From an uncultured Chlorobiota bacterium (GTDB lineage Bacteria; Bacteroidota; Ignavibacteria; UBA10030; UBA6906), in the NCBI GenBank assembly GCA_900696645.1, contig CAADGV010000010.1, positions 31,015 through 95,014 of the forward strand: a stretch of DNA of 64,000 nucleotides, read 5' to 3'. The position numbers and the translations under genes were made by a program. Shown piece by piece: positions 36,362 through 45,704 of this stretch. The notes beneath the pieces are model-generated. The model had not been told where the DNA came from, made no database searches, and saw only the letters and a list, made by a program, of their open reading frames with translations. Each line of letters begins with the position of its first letter. Positions within the stretch are counted from its first letter, which is position 1.

Positions 36362-38719
36362 TCACAGCCATTCGTCGAGCCAAATACCGAGCTCTTCCGA
36401 TTTGGGAGTCTCTTGCCTGCCAACTGTCAGCCGGCGAACGACCGGCGCAATTCCTTCGGATGAGAAGGGGAACAAATCCTCGGGGGAGAATATTGCCCGA
36501 AAATCCTTTGGATCGAACACTTCCTTGAATTTTTCGGAGAACTCGTCCAGTCTTCGCAGATAATACGCTGTATTCTCATCCGGAAAGTTGGGGTTATATT
36601 CTGCCACAGGCTTGCAGTTTTCAAACGTTCGGATATTTGGGTCACTGCCGGTTATGTAGTATGAAATAGAATCACCCGGCTTGAAATGGCGTTGCGCCGT
36701 GATGGCCAGTTCGTATGCCGCGCTTTTGTTTCGTTTTCCCATCTCAACATCACGTCGGTAATCCACAAGCGTGTCTTTCAACGATTCGGTTCGTGCAATC
36801 TCGCGGACGCTGAGCTTGTGCTCGATGACGTCGGCGCGGGTGGTAACATACAATTGATGCAGGCCGTCAATGTCGTTTTTCAGGAGGAGTTCAATGCAGC
36901 GCCTGATGTACGTCCTGCCGAACCGTTCGATACTTCGTGAGATAAGGGAAGAACCCTTGATTGTCACATTCCCCTCAAAATCAAGCAGCGCGTAATTCTT
37001 CATCTTGTAGCTGAACATCTTGCGATATCGCCCGTCTTGCGCTATTGTGATCCCGTCCGGCAAAATAGTGGAGAGCTTCTTGATGAATTCCGCCTCGTCT
37101 GCTTCTGTTGTAAGGGAGGGGGGAGGGACAAAAAAGATTCCGTCGGTGTCAACTTCAATAACGGTACCCAACTGGGATTGTATAAAATCAATCATCTGTC
37201 GGAGAAGGGACTGGCCCGTTGTGGTGACGACGTCGGCCTGTGAAAAATCATTGAACAGACCGCGTGTATAGCCGAGATAGCCGTAAAAGGAGTTGATGAG
37301 AATCTTCAGGGACGATTGCATCGCGTCAAGCTTTGCTTTCTGAGAAGCGTCGGCAGTGGCTTTCATCCGTTTCTTGGTCTCGAGTCGTGATGTGGTGAGC
37401 GTTCGTAGTAATTCCTTGAATACACCAAGTACATCGGATGCAGGCGCAATGTCCTTCTGAATCATGATGGAAGGATACAGCGATTCAACGTCGACATGAA
37501 TAACGGGGCCGACAATGCCGGTTGCGAAGATATCCGTGTAGCCGCCCGTTGTTTGCGCTCCGACTCCGGGCTGTGGAATGGAGTGCTTCACGCGGAGGTA
37601 TTCACGTACGATCAGGCTTTCGATCTTGGCTGCTGAGCCCATGCGTGCGACTTGACCGTAGCCGAACGGAAGCATCTGTGTGAGATAGAATGTTGTCCCC
37701 GAAAGTTGCTCGCTCAGCAACCGTGTTTCGTGAACGTCGTCAAGGGCGTACTTCATAAGTGTTTTTGGCTCGTGGTCCCAATACCACGAGATCTTGTCAC
37801 CCGGAATGTACGTTCTCCCCTCCGAAGCGAGACCGAAGTATCTGGCAGCGTACTTCAGCCCGTAGCTTTCCATGTTTCGCTTCATCATATCATAACTCTG
37901 AACCAGCAGCATTGTGTCAATGATATGGCGGCCTGCAATTTCCGTCGCGGTATATTCGTAGGAACGATCGGCATAGGAGGCTCGCGTATCAAACGAACGG
38001 GGGAGGCTTCCGTCACGGCTGATCTTGAACAGAACCTTGTGCAACTCGCAACGCTTGATGATGTACGGGAGATCGAAGTTGTAGATGTTATGTCCTTCGA
38101 TCACGTCGGGATCTCTTTCCCTGATGATGCGAACCAGTTCATCCAGCATCTCACGCTCATCCAGTTTCTTTCCGCCTATGAGATGGTGCCATCCCGAGTT
38201 GTCCGAAAGAGCAATAAGAATTATCCGGTCGGCCGGCCGGTTTGCGTTGCTGAAGCGGTAGGGTCCGCCGGTATACGTTTCAATATCCAATTGCATCCGA
38301 TGGATGTCCTGAAACAGCATCCCCTTGAACAGCGTTCGGCCTGTTTGCATCAAATATTGGGTTACAGGGTCGGAGTAGAGAAAGATGCTGTCAAGCTGGG
38401 TATAGGACTCGATCTTCTGCTGTGTCAGCGCATTGAATGTTTCAAGCACGTAACGAACAGCGTCCCACATCGCGCCCCACTCTTCAAACGCACAAAGAAA
38501 TTGATAGGATGAAGTACCATCCAGCTGCTTCAACCAGTGTCTCCTACCGAAACCGTTGAGGAGATTCTTATCGGCGAGGAAAAAGAAAGGGAAGAACTCG
38601 TCATCCTCATGTCGAACGGTGCCGTTCTCCCGGAAATAGATGCGCATCGTTCCGTTATCCTTATGATGAACAGCAACGATGCGCTCGTCAGCGTTGTGGC
38701 CGTAAAGGAGGCGATCCAT
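36362..38719 (-). CDS. Family B DNA polymerase
   Basis: 785 residues. The 3'-5' exonuclease motifs are intact: Exo I LDIET (144-148), Exo II NIYNFDLPYI and Exo III YALDDVHET. The polymerase motifs follow: DVESLYPSIM (~408), KILINSFYGYLGY and EVDTDGIFF (~521-529), with both catalytic aspartates. It resembles archaeal-type or bacterial PolB enzymes rather than phage protein-primed ones. Bacterial PolB often acts in repair or translesion synthesis; the window's replicase is DnaE. It is 7 bp downstream of the slipin gene in an nfeD-slipin-polB unit. Confidence 0.93.
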   Translation of the reverse strand: MDRLLYGHNADERIVAVHHKDNGTMRIYFRENGTVRHEDDEFFPFFFLADKNLLNGFGRRHWLKQLDGTSSYQFLCAFEEWGAMWDAVRYVLETFNALTQQKIESYTQLDSIFLYSDPVTQYLMQTGRTLFKGMLFQDIHRMQLDIETYTGGPYRFSNANRPADRIILIALSDNSGWHHLIGGKKLDEREMLDELVRIIRERDPDVIEGHNIYNFDLPYIIKRCELHKVLFKISRDGSLPRSFDTRASYADRSYEYTATEIAGRHIIDTMLLVQSYDMMKRNMESYGLKYAARYFGLASEGRTYIPGDKISWYWDHEPKTLMKYALDDVHETRLLSEQLSGTTFYLTQMLPFGYGQVARMGSAAKIESLIVREYLRVKHSIPQPGVGAQTTGGYTDIFATGIVGPVIHVDVESLYPSIMIQKDIAPASDVLGVFKELLRTLTTSRLETKKRMKATADASQKAKLDAMQSSLKILINSFYGYLGYTRGLFNDFSQADVVTTTGQSLLRQMIDFIQSQLGTVIEVDTDGIFFVPPPSLTTEADEAEFIKKLSTILPDGITIAQDGRYRKMFSYKMKNYALLDFEGNVTIKGSSLISRSIERFGRTYIRRCIELLLKNDIDGLHQLYVTTRADVIEHKLSVREIARTESLKDTLVDYRRDVEMGKRNKSAAYELAITAQRHFKPGDSISYYITGSDPNIRTFENCKPVAEYNPNFPDENTAYYLRRLDEFSEKFKEVFDPKDFRAIFSPEDLFPFSSEGIAPVVRRLTVGRQETPKSEELGIWLDEWL

Positions 38720-38726
38720 TCAAGAA

Positions 38727-39500
38727 TTACTTCTTCCCGTTCTTCTTGTTGTATGATTCGAGGAACGGAGCAATCAAGTCAATCGGAAGCGGGAAAATCG
38801 TGGTTGAGTTCTTTTCTGACGCCACTTCTGTCAGCGTTTGAAGATAGCGGAGTTGCAGCGCCGTCGGATGTCCTTCAATGACGCCGGCTGCATCTGCAAG
38901 CCGTTGCGACGCCTGGAATTCGCCTTCGGCATGAATGACCTTTGCGCGGCGTTCGCGTTCGGCTTCCGCCTGCTTGGCCATTGCGCGTTGCATTTCCGTA
39001 GGCAGATCAATGTGTTTGACTTCAACATTGGAAACCTTGATGCCCCACGGCTCGGTTTGGTGGTCGATGATCTTCTGAAGTTCCTGATTGATTTTATCAC
39101 GTTCGGCAAGAAGCTCATCCAGCTCGGATTGCCCCAGAATGCTCCGCAGAGTTGTTTGCGAAAGTTGCGATGTTGCAATAAGGTAATTCTCTACTTCAAC
39201 AATTGCTTTGTCGGGCTGGACAACCCTGAAGTAGAGAACGGCGTTCACTTTAATCGAGACGTTATCGCGTGTGATAACATCTTGCGGTGGCACGTCCATC
39301 ACGACTGTCCGCAAGCTGACTTTTACCATTTTATCAACGAGCGGAATCAAGAAGATGATGCCCGGCCCTTTGACAGCGATCAGGCGGCCGAGCCGGAAGA
39401 TGACGCCGCGCTCATACTCACGCAGAATGCGAATCGCATTCGCGAGAAGTATGGCAACGAACATGATGAGCATAAACATAAACATACTGATGACTTCCAT
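38727..39500 (-). CDS. Slipin (stomatin/SPFH family membrane protein)
   Basis: 257 residues: one N-terminal membrane helix (~5-25), an SPFH domain starting at [13 protein letters not shown] and including [19 protein letters not shown] (~75-93), then a charged helix (~175-215) that probably forms a coiled coil for oligomerisation. Slipins form ring-like membrane assemblies and nearly always pair with NfeD, as here, where nfeD lies 12 bp upstream. In archaea the NfeD protease cleaves the stomatin C-terminus (ending here in a hydrophobic LIAPFL stretch). Confidence 0.93.
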   Translation of the reverse strand: MEVISMFMFMLIMFVAILLANAIRILREYERGVIFRLGRLIAVKGPGIIFLIPLVDKMVKVSLRTVVMDVPPQDVITRDNVSIKVNAVLYFRVVQPDKAIVEVENYLIATSQLSQTTLRSILGQSELDELLAERDKINQELQKIIDHQTEPWGIKVSNVEVKHIDLPTEMQRAMAKQAEAERERRAKVIHAEGEFQASQRLADAAGVIEGHPTALQLRYLQTLTEVASEKNSTTIFPLPIDLIAPFLESYNKKNGKK

Positions 39501-39512
39501 GGTACACCTCGT

Positions 39513-40814
39513 TCAAGAGTGAGTGGGAAACGTGGGTTTTACGCGTAGATGCAGATTCTCAACTGCTACAACTGTAACACTTGTCCCCCGTGCAATTTTT
39601 CCTCCCGTGCTCGTTGCACTCCAAATCTCCCCGTGAACACGTACCTGGCCCTCCGGATTCAGCGTGGTGATGGCTTCGCCCTCCTCACCGACAATTCCCT
39701 CGATGCCTGTTGTCGGTTTCCTTCGTTGCGCCCTGATTCCCATCCCGATGGCAAAGGCGAAGAAGGCCGCGGTGAACAAAACGGCTGGTATAATGACACT
39801 CCATGAAATCTTGATAAACTCTAGTGACGACCCCGGTTCAATCAACATAATTGAGCCTAATGTCAGTGAAATAACGCCGGCGACCGTAAGAAGTCCATAG
39901 CTGGTGACCTTGATTTCTGCTATAAACAAGATGATGGCGAAGAGAATTAACGCGAGGCCCGCATAATTGAGAGGCATCGTGTGAAGCGAATACAAGGCGA
40001 TGATCATTGCGATGACGCCAACTACTCCCGGAAGAATCGAGCCGGGGTTATACAGTTCAAACATTAATCCGTAGATTCCGAGAAGAAAGAAGATGTACGC
40101 TACGTTTGGATCGCTCAAAAGATCGAGGAGTTTGTATCTCCAGCCCATTTCGATGTGTGTAATCTCAGCGTCTTTGGTCATCAAGATGCGCTTGCTTTCC
40201 TTCACTTCAACAGTCTTGCCGTCAATTGAGTCGAGCAAGGCGTCGACAGTTGGCGCAACAACATCGATGACACGATTCGACAAAGCTTCCGATTCGGTGA
40301 TGGAGATACTTTTGCGAACTGCATCTTCAGCCCATTCAACATTTCGGTTTCGCTTTTCGCTAATCGTGCGTATGAAAGCGGCTGCATCATTGGTGGCTTT
40401 TTCATTCATGATGGAGTCTTTTTCCCCGCCCTGAAGCCCGACTGGATGAGCCGCACCAATGTTGGTTCCGGGTGCCATTGCTGCAATGTGGGCTGCCAGC
40501 GTAATGAACGTGCCCGCCGAAGCGGATTGAGCCCCCGGTGGCCAAACGAAAACAATAACGGGAAGCGGCGCATCAAGTATGTCGCTCACGATGACACGGG
40601 TTGACTTGAGCAGGCCTCCGGGTGTGTTCAGACGAAGGACAAGGCAGGATGCGTTTGCTTCGTGAGCTTGGCGGATTCCTTGACGAATGAAGTCTGCTGT
40701 TGCGGGATTGATTGATGCATCAATAGTAATGACATGAACCAAAGGCCCTGCAAGCAGAGTAGACGAGGAGAACAGGAGGAGCAAGAACATTCGTGACACA
40801 GAGAGCGTTGGCAT
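39513..40814 (-). CDS. NfeD-type membrane serine protease
   Basis: 433 residues. Start at 40814 (MPTLSVSRMFLLLL) with AAGGAGCG upstream; the ORF open to 40892 adds no signal sequence. Signal peptide (~8-24), then a ClpP-class serine protease domain (~25-225) with the nucleophile in PPGAQSASAGTF, four to six membrane helices (~230-370) and a C-terminal NfeD OB-fold (~380-430). The full-length (NfeD1b-type) form normally works with the slipin encoded next. The pair is linked to membrane-microdomain quality control. Confidence 0.93.
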   Translation of the reverse strand: MPTLSVSRMFLLLLFSSSTLLAGPLVHVITIDASINPATADFIRQGIRQAHEANASCLVLRLNTPGGLLKSTRVIVSDILDAPLPVIVFVWPPGAQSASAGTFITLAAHIAAMAPGTNIGAAHPVGLQGGEKDSIMNEKATNDAAAFIRTISEKRNRNVEWAEDAVRKSISITESEALSNRVIDVVAPTVDALLDSIDGKTVEVKESKRILMTKDAEITHIEMGWRYKLLDLLSDPNVAYIFFLLGIYGLMFELYNPGSILPGVVGVIAMIIALYSLHTMPLNYAGLALILFAIILFIAEIKVTSYGLLTVAGVISLTLGSIMLIEPGSSLEFIKISWSVIIPAVLFTAAFFAFAIGMGIRAQRRKPTTGIEGIVGEEGEAITTLNPEGQVRVHGEIWSATSTGGKIARGTSVTVVAVENLHLRVKPTFPTHS

Positions 40815-40901
40815 GGATCGCTCCTTAGTGATCAGCATTTGCTGACCGTTGTGGGTATATGCTTTCCGAACACTGAAACACTCTCGAAACACATTTTACT
40901 C

Positions 40902-40989
<88 letters not shown>

Positions 40990-40994
40990 AGATG

Positions 40995-41249
40995 CTATTT
41001 CAGTTCTAACAGTCGAAGTTGATCATCCAACCATTTGCGGCCAACGCCCGATTTCAAGAACATCTCCCTCCGTCTTGCAGAGGAAGAATCAGAGAACTCT
41101 TCAGTGAGAATTGACTTCCAGGGGATGCCCGACTTCGTATAAGGGGAATTTCCTCTGTTGTGTTCGCGCAGTCTCTTCTGAAGATCTTTCGTGGAGCCGA
41201 CATACCTTTTCCGGAGTTTTTCGCTCCACAATACATACACGTAATACAT
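40995..41249 (-). CDS. GIY-YIG nuclease, minimal single-domain form, between two tRNA-Ser copies
   Basis: 84 residues from ATG 41249, almost exactly one GIY-YIG domain: YVYVLWS (GIY strand), YVGSTKDLQKRLREHN (YIG strand and catalytic Arg helix) and a C-terminal helix RRREMFLKSGVGRKWLDDQL. The frame stays open back to a GTG at 41309 inside the broken tRNA, but those codons are tRNA and hairpin sequence and are left out. The stop is 5 bp before the intact tRNA-Ser; the start is 11 bp after the last base of the split tRNA copy. All lie on the same strand. The domain cuts DNA or RNA in homing endonucleases, UvrC and restriction enzymes; here the context suggests a minimal mobile element targeting the tRNA gene. 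Confidence 0.85.
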   Translation of the reverse strand: MYYVYVLWSEKLRKRYVGSTKDLQKRLREHNRGNSPYTKSGIPWKSILTEEFSDSSSARRREMFLKSGVGRKWLDDQLRLLELK

Positions 41250-41259
41250 AGTCAGTTCA

Positions 41260-41371
41260 AGGGTGGGATTCTCCGCCGGAGGCGGATGCGCCTTTGGCGC
41301 AGAACCCACGGTACCCTTGCGAGTACACTACCTTTCCAGGGTAGCCAATTAAACCACTCTTGCACCTCTCC
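41260..41371 (-). pseudogene. Split second copy of tRNA-Ser(GGA), interrupted in the T-loop
   Basis: Minus-strand 41371-41302 is identical to the first 70 nt of the intact tRNA. The T-loop is then broken by 30 foreign bases (41272-41301), after which 12 nt of the tRNA resume (41271-41260), ending two or three bases into the 3' acceptor strand. Most of the 3' acceptor strand is missing, so this copy cannot mature as a normal tRNA. Confidence 0.9.
41272..41301. repeat. Two tandem perfect 15-nt hairpins inserted in the tRNA T-loop
   Basis: TCCGCCGGAGGCGGA (41272-41286: 6-bp stem, loop GGA) is followed directly by TGCGCCTTTGGCGCA (41287-41301: 6-bp stem, loop TTT). The two together account exactly for the 30 bases that separate the two parts of the split tRNA. 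The insertion point is the TTC^GAA of the T-loop, itself a palindrome. Confidence 0.92.
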
Positions 41372-41428
41372 GGATGCATTCTACAGCATTTCTGCAAAAA
41401 GATACGAAGAATGCGTGAGTGATGCAAT

Positions 41429-41456
41429 TTGAAATCCCGACAAATCAAGGTATATT
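41429..41456 (+). promoter_or_regulatory. Putative promoter of the glycan/C25 operon
   Basis: TTGAAA (41429-41434), 16-bp spacer, TATATT (41451-41456), 33 bp before the flippase start at 41490. It is the only good promoter seen upstream of the ten closely packed genes 41490-61361. Confidence 0.6.
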
Positions 41457-41489
41457 GGCATCGACCGATAGTGCACATTCCTCCACACC

Positions 41490-43004
41490 ATGTCAAAGGC
41501 TAAGCAAACCTTCCACAGCGCGCTCTGGAATCACGGCGGGAGAATTCTCGAATACCTGCTGATGTATGTGACATCCATTGTCATTGCCCGCGGCTTAGGC
41601 GTCGAGGAGAATGGAAGATTTGTCGGGTTGTTCAGCCTCTCGCATTTGATCCTCGTCTTCTGTTCGTTCGGACTGGAAACATCGCTCAACAAGTTCATTC
41701 CGCAACTCGCCGATGAGCACGGCAACAAGCAGGCAGCATATATCTTGCGAATGACTCTTCTCATTCGTGGAACTGCGTTTTTTGCAGCAGTTGCGTTGTT
41801 CTCGATTGTAATTCACATCTTTACTGTCCCTTTTCTTGAGCGCAACAGTGACGTATTACTGATTGTGCTGCTATTTACCGGGGCACGTTCGCTGTTTCCC
41901 CTTTTTGCAATGGTTCTTACGGCCCAGCTTCGCACCGCCCTTACTGCCCGCATCAACCTGGTCATCAGGACCATTGAACTTGCCGGTATACTCATGCTCA
42001 CACAGATCCAGTTCACGGTGTTTGCATTGTTCGTTCTCTTTTTCTGTACAAGCATCTTACATGGTGTTGCATACGCAATATTCTCACGAATGAACATTCT
42101 CCGTGATGTTGTATCTGTCGACATGAAGCCGATTGTCACATTCGGGGGAATTTATTGGGTGAATACGATCGTCGATTTTGTCCTCGGCCGTCAAGGAGAT
42201 GTACTGTTTCTGACTAATCTGTTGCCTGATTCATCGCAGGGAGGCCTGTACGACGTTGCGTATTCGATTGCTCAGATAGCTTCAATAGCGATGACGGTGG
42301 GCTTGTCTGGAGTCACGTTCGCCACCTTTGCACGGCTTGCAGTCGAGGATCAGGCGGCAATGAACAGGTTCTATGCATTCTCCATAAGAATCATCTCACT
42401 CCTGACAATTCCGCTGTACACATTCATCATTTTCAATGCGGAAGCCATAGTGGCAATACTGTATTCACCGCAATATGCGTCGTCAGCGCTGCTTGTGCAA
42501 GGAATACTTGTCTTTCGAATAGCATCACGGCTGTTCGGTGGACCGGAGAATGGAGAGTACCTACTTTCCCGCGGAAGAGTCGGAACGTTAGTGAGTATTG
42601 GCGTTGCCGCTGCTCTGGTGAACTTCGGACTGAATCTCCTCCTGATACCAAAATTCGGCGCGACCGGTTCGGTTATTGCAAGCGGATGTGGAAATCTCCT
42701 TGTGAATATGCTGGGAGCGAAAATGGTGTTCCGGATCTCTGAAAGCAGTATTCAGTTCGTGTATTGGGCCGGACTTGTTGCTGTGTGCTGCATTCCGGCG
42801 ATGATATGCGCGTATCTATTGCCGTCAAATAGCATCTCCTCTCTTATCGCGGCAGCATCGCTGTATGGGATGCTTCTATTGGGGGGACTTGTTCTCCTCA
42901 AGCCGCTCACGCAAACAGACAAGGACTGGCTTTCGAAGATTGATGGTCGAATGGCCACCATTCTCCGACTGTTTACGCGTGACGGTCTTCAATCGATACG
43001 ATAG
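41490..43004 (+). CDS. Polysaccharide flippase (Wzx/MATE-type oligosaccharide translocase)
   Basis: 504 residues with 12-14 hydrophobic helices and no signal peptide. The start (SALWNHGGRILEYLLMYVTSIVIARGLG) and the later GATGSVIASGCGNLLVNM segment are typical of the MOP-superfamily flippases that move lipid-linked oligosaccharides across the inner membrane. It is the first gene of the operon and is followed 4 bp later by a glycosyltransferase. No Wzy-type polymerase is obvious nearby, except possibly the membrane protein at 44175. Confidence 0.88.
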   Translation: MSKAKQTFHSALWNHGGRILEYLLMYVTSIVIARGLGVEENGRFVGLFSLSHLILVFCSFGLETSLNKFIPQLADEHGNKQAAYILRMTLLIRGTAFFAAVALFSIVIHIFTVPFLERNSDVLLIVLLFTGARSLFPLFAMVLTAQLRTALTARINLVIRTIELAGILMLTQIQFTVFALFVLFFCTSILHGVAYAIFSRMNILRDVVSVDMKPIVTFGGIYWVNTIVDFVLGRQGDVLFLTNLLPDSSQGGLYDVAYSIAQIASIAMTVGLSGVTFATFARLAVEDQAAMNRFYAFSIRIISLLTIPLYTFIIFNAEAIVAILYSPQYASSALLVQGILVFRIASRLFGGPENGEYLLSRGRVGTLVSIGVAAALVNFGLNLLLIPKFGATGSVIASGCGNLLVNMLGAKMVFRISESSIQFVYWAGLVAVCCIPAMICAYLLPSNSISSLIAAASLYGMLLLGGLVLLKPLTQTDKDWLSKIDGRMATILRLFTRDGLQSIR

Positions 43005-43008
43005 ATCT

Positions 43009-44178
43009 ATGCAAGTGTCCACGATACCTTCCAGAGACAATTTCGCATTGCATATAGCCCTTGTTACACACTCATGCGACAATGGAACGGGAATCGGAAG
43101 GATAGTTCTCTCTCTCGCGGATGAATTTGAGAATCAGGGGCAAACTGTGAGTGTGGTAGCTCAACACTTTGACAAAGAAAATTATCGCTTCCGTTGTCGG
43201 CAGATTCCCCTGCGAACGTCATTCAATTCACTTGATCGTTTGGCACTACGATGTTTTGCCAAACCGGCCTTGCGTCATCTTAATTGTGATGTTGTCAACT
43301 CATATATGATCGGACGAGGCGCATCGGTTGTAACTGCGCAGAGTTGTCATATTGCAGGAATGGAGATACGGAAACAACACCAAACCCGACTTCCCTGGCG
43401 ACGGAACCTCGGCATTTTTGACAGAATGACGCTACAGGATGAGAGGTTTCTTGTTCGTTCACATCACACAAAAAGGATTATCGCTGTTTCGCAATTGGTG
43501 AAGGAGCAGTTTATTCAATTTTACAACATCAATCCTGAGCGCATTGTCGTTATTCCTAATGGAGTGGATGTTGAGAAATTCAAGCAGCTTCGAGCCAAAG
43601 TGAATCGGGAGAGCCTTCGCAATCAGTATGGAATTCCGCGAGATGGATTCCTGCTTCTCTTTGTTGGAAATGAATTTGATCGCAAGGGCCTCGACGTTCT
43701 CATCCGGAGTCTTGCCGTATTCAAGAGAGACGACGTGCAACTTCTAATAATTGGCGCCGATGATCCCACTCCGTATGCGTCTCTTGCCGCAAGTCTTGGC
43801 ATATCGAACAAAGTTATCTTCGGCGGGAGAGTACGCGGCCCCGAGGCACTCTTCTTGGCTGCGGATGCTTTCGTTTTTCCAACGGTGTATGAACCGTTCG
43901 GGATGGTTCTCATCGAGGCGATGGCTGCGGGTGTGCCGGTCATTGCCACACGACATGCCGGCGCGCTGGAGGGATGTACACACGAGCATCACGGCCTGTT
44001 TCTTGCCGATCCTCTTTCTGTCGAGGAGTTATCGTACTCCATTCAAAGACTCATCGGTGATGAGCAACTCCGACACAAGCTCTCCGAAACGGGAATCGAT
44101 TTTGCGCAGCAGCTCTCATGGAACAAAGTCGCATCACGGACCCTTCAGGTATACAGGGAAATAAGAGAGTTGCAATGA
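43009..44178 (+). CDS. Glycosyltransferase family 4 (GT-B)
   Basis: 389 residues from ATG 43009, just after the flippase stop. N-terminal Rossmann domain with GTGIGRIVLSLADEFENQG, then the sugar-nucleotide domain: VIPNGVDVEKFK (~184), LFVGNEFDRKGLDVLI (~220) and the E-x7-E motif region FPTVYEPFGMVLIEAMAAG (~288). It adds one sugar to a growing lipid-linked glycan; donor and acceptor are unknown. Its stop overlaps the next start by 4 bp. Confidence 0.92.
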   Translation: MQVSTIPSRDNFALHIALVTHSCDNGTGIGRIVLSLADEFENQGQTVSVVAQHFDKENYRFRCRQIPLRTSFNSLDRLALRCFAKPALRHLNCDVVNSYMIGRGASVVTAQSCHIAGMEIRKQHQTRLPWRRNLGIFDRMTLQDERFLVRSHHTKRIIAVSQLVKEQFIQFYNINPERIVVIPNGVDVEKFKQLRAKVNRESLRNQYGIPRDGFLLLFVGNEFDRKGLDVLIRSLAVFKRDDVQLLIIGADDPTPYASLAASLGISNKVIFGGRVRGPEALFLAADAFVFPTVYEPFGMVLIEAMAAGVPVIATRHAGALEGCTHEHHGLFLADPLSVEELSYSIQRLIGDEQLRHKLSETGIDFAQQLSWNKVASRTLQVYREIRELQ

Positions 44179-45704
44179 TACGCCCGATCTTCAAAAGCCC
44201 GTTCCTTATTACCGCTATACTTATCACGATTTTAAATGTCTTTCTCATCTGGGCATTCAGGTTTCTTCCTCTCTATGACTATCCGATTTGGCTTTACGAA
44301 GTCCATGTTATGCTCGAGTTGTCTCAGCCGTGGTTTTCAATGGTTTACGAGATGGTATCGGCTCCTGTTCCTAATGTGGGACTTGTGGGAATAGTCTGGG
44401 CATTGAGTTTTGTCGTGCCGCTGGAAGCAGCGGGAAAAATCTTCTTAACCCTATGTGTCGTTGGATTGCCCTGGGCATTCCGGTATTGTGCCCGGAGAAT
44501 TGCAGATAATGTCGATACGCCGGTTGCGTATTTGGGTTTCCCATTCGCGTTCAACATCTTTTTCTTTGGTGGTCAAGCTTTCCTGTTTGGGTTTACAGTT
44601 CTCCTGGTTGTTATCGGTTATATCTTTCCGAAACTCAATGCATTGAAAACAAGAGACTGGGCTGTTCTTTCATTTCTTTTCCTGATTCTGTATTTCATTC
44701 ATGCAATAGCTTTTGTGTTAGCTGTTGTTGTTTTTCTCGGTGCTTTGTCCACGAGCGGATTGAAGCAGAAACACCTTGTTGCTTTCATCTTGTCGCTTGT
44801 TCCATCATTGATTTGTATGACATGGTACTACGTTGGGGAGACTAGTGCGTCGGGAACCGAGCTCAAATGGAGCATCTGGGGAGTTGCACAGAATGTCGTG
44901 AAATCTCCATTGCTCTTCATCAAAAGTTTTGGCATTCCAACGCCGCTTCCTCTTACTCTTCTCAATGGGTTGTGGGCCCTGGCGTTGCTCATTCTTGTTT
45001 CCGCGGCAATCATGCGTGCGCGAACGTCCAAGGCGTTTGACAAACGATTCACCTTCCCGATCATTGCATTGTTCCTTCTGATGTTTTTTCTGCCGGAAGT
45101 TCTGTTTGGAGTATATCGGCCGGGAGCCCGTTTCAGTTTTCCTCTCATGTTTCTTATCTTACTTTCAGTCTCAAGAGTTCAATTATCAACACAGTGGCGA
45201 ACCGTTGCGGTGACAGTGGCAGCGGGAGTTCTGCTCTACAACATCTTTCATTTTGCATCAGTCAATCGGCAGATGAACGAGTTGTACGACGACCTTCAGA
45301 CATCTGAGAAATCCGACATGACTTTTTGTGTCGTTCGGTTGGATTGGCCGCCTGAACGGCATATCCGTGACGTTGCCGCTGCTTCAATCGATCCCCTCTT
45401 CGGAGGAATCTATTATCATCAACTTGACAAGAAAGGGGCGGGTTGGATTTTCGGGACGGCCTTGCTCCGGCTGCGGAGCGACTATGAGAACTTGCGCCCG
45501 CTGCTTCACGGGGAATCACCGGAGGAACATGCTTCATCGTTTCTGGAATCGCAGAGAGAGGCGAAGACATTCGGGCACGTACTTCTCGTCGGATCGAGCA
45601 GCGTAGCGAAGGGGTTGGCGGATTCATTGGCGAAAGAGGGATACGGTATTGCAATACAAAAGGATAATTGGATAGTCCTGAGATCATCGGATGTCGCAGA
45701 CTAA
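44175..45704 (+). CDS. Multi-pass membrane protein of the glycan operon, unknown function
   Basis: 509 residues from ATG 44175, overlapping the upstream stop (ATGA). About 10-11 membrane helices cover residues 10-400, followed by a ~110-residue soluble tail. The layout resembles Wzy polymerases and C-type glycosyltransferases or mannosyltransferase-like enzymes, with a polar loop after the first helix (FLPLYDYPIWLYEVHVM) carrying acidic residues. I cannot assign it to a family; a polymerase or lipid-linked-sugar transferase is the best guess from position. Confidence 0.75.
   Translation: MIRPIFKSPFLITAILITILNVFLIWAFRFLPLYDYPIWLYEVHVMLELSQPWFSMVYEMVSAPVPNVGLVGIVWALSFVVPLEAAGKIFLTLCVVGLPWAFRYCARRIADNVDTPVAYLGFPFAFNIFFFGGQAFLFGFTVLLVVIGYIFPKLNALKTRDWAVLSFLFLILYFIHAIAFVLAVVVFLGALSTSGLKQKHLVAFILSLVPSLICMTWYYVGETSASGTELKWSIWGVAQNVVKSPLLFIKSFGIPTPLPLTLLNGLWALALLILVSAAIMRARTSKAFDKRFTFPIIALFLLMFFLPEVLFGVYRPGARFSFPLMFLILLSVSRVQLSTQWRTVAVTVAAGVLLYNIFHFASVNRQMNELYDDLQTSEKSDMTFCVVRLDWPPERHIRDVAAASIDPLFGGIYYHQLDKKGAGWIFGTALLRLRSDYENLRPLLHGESPEEHASSFLESQREAKTFGHVLLVGSSSVAKGLADSLAKEGYGIAIQKDNWIVLRSSDVAD

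Noticed and set aside
37652-38512. Plus-strand open frame of 286 codons opposite the family B polymerase gene
   Set aside because: The minus-strand polymerase is fully conserved with all motifs; the opposite frame has no domain and atypical composition.
41250-41309. Longer GIY-YIG protein from GTG 41309
   Set aside because: The added codons are tRNA T-arm and hairpin sequence. Translation from here is possible but not supported by a ribosome site; ATG 41249 begins the domain.
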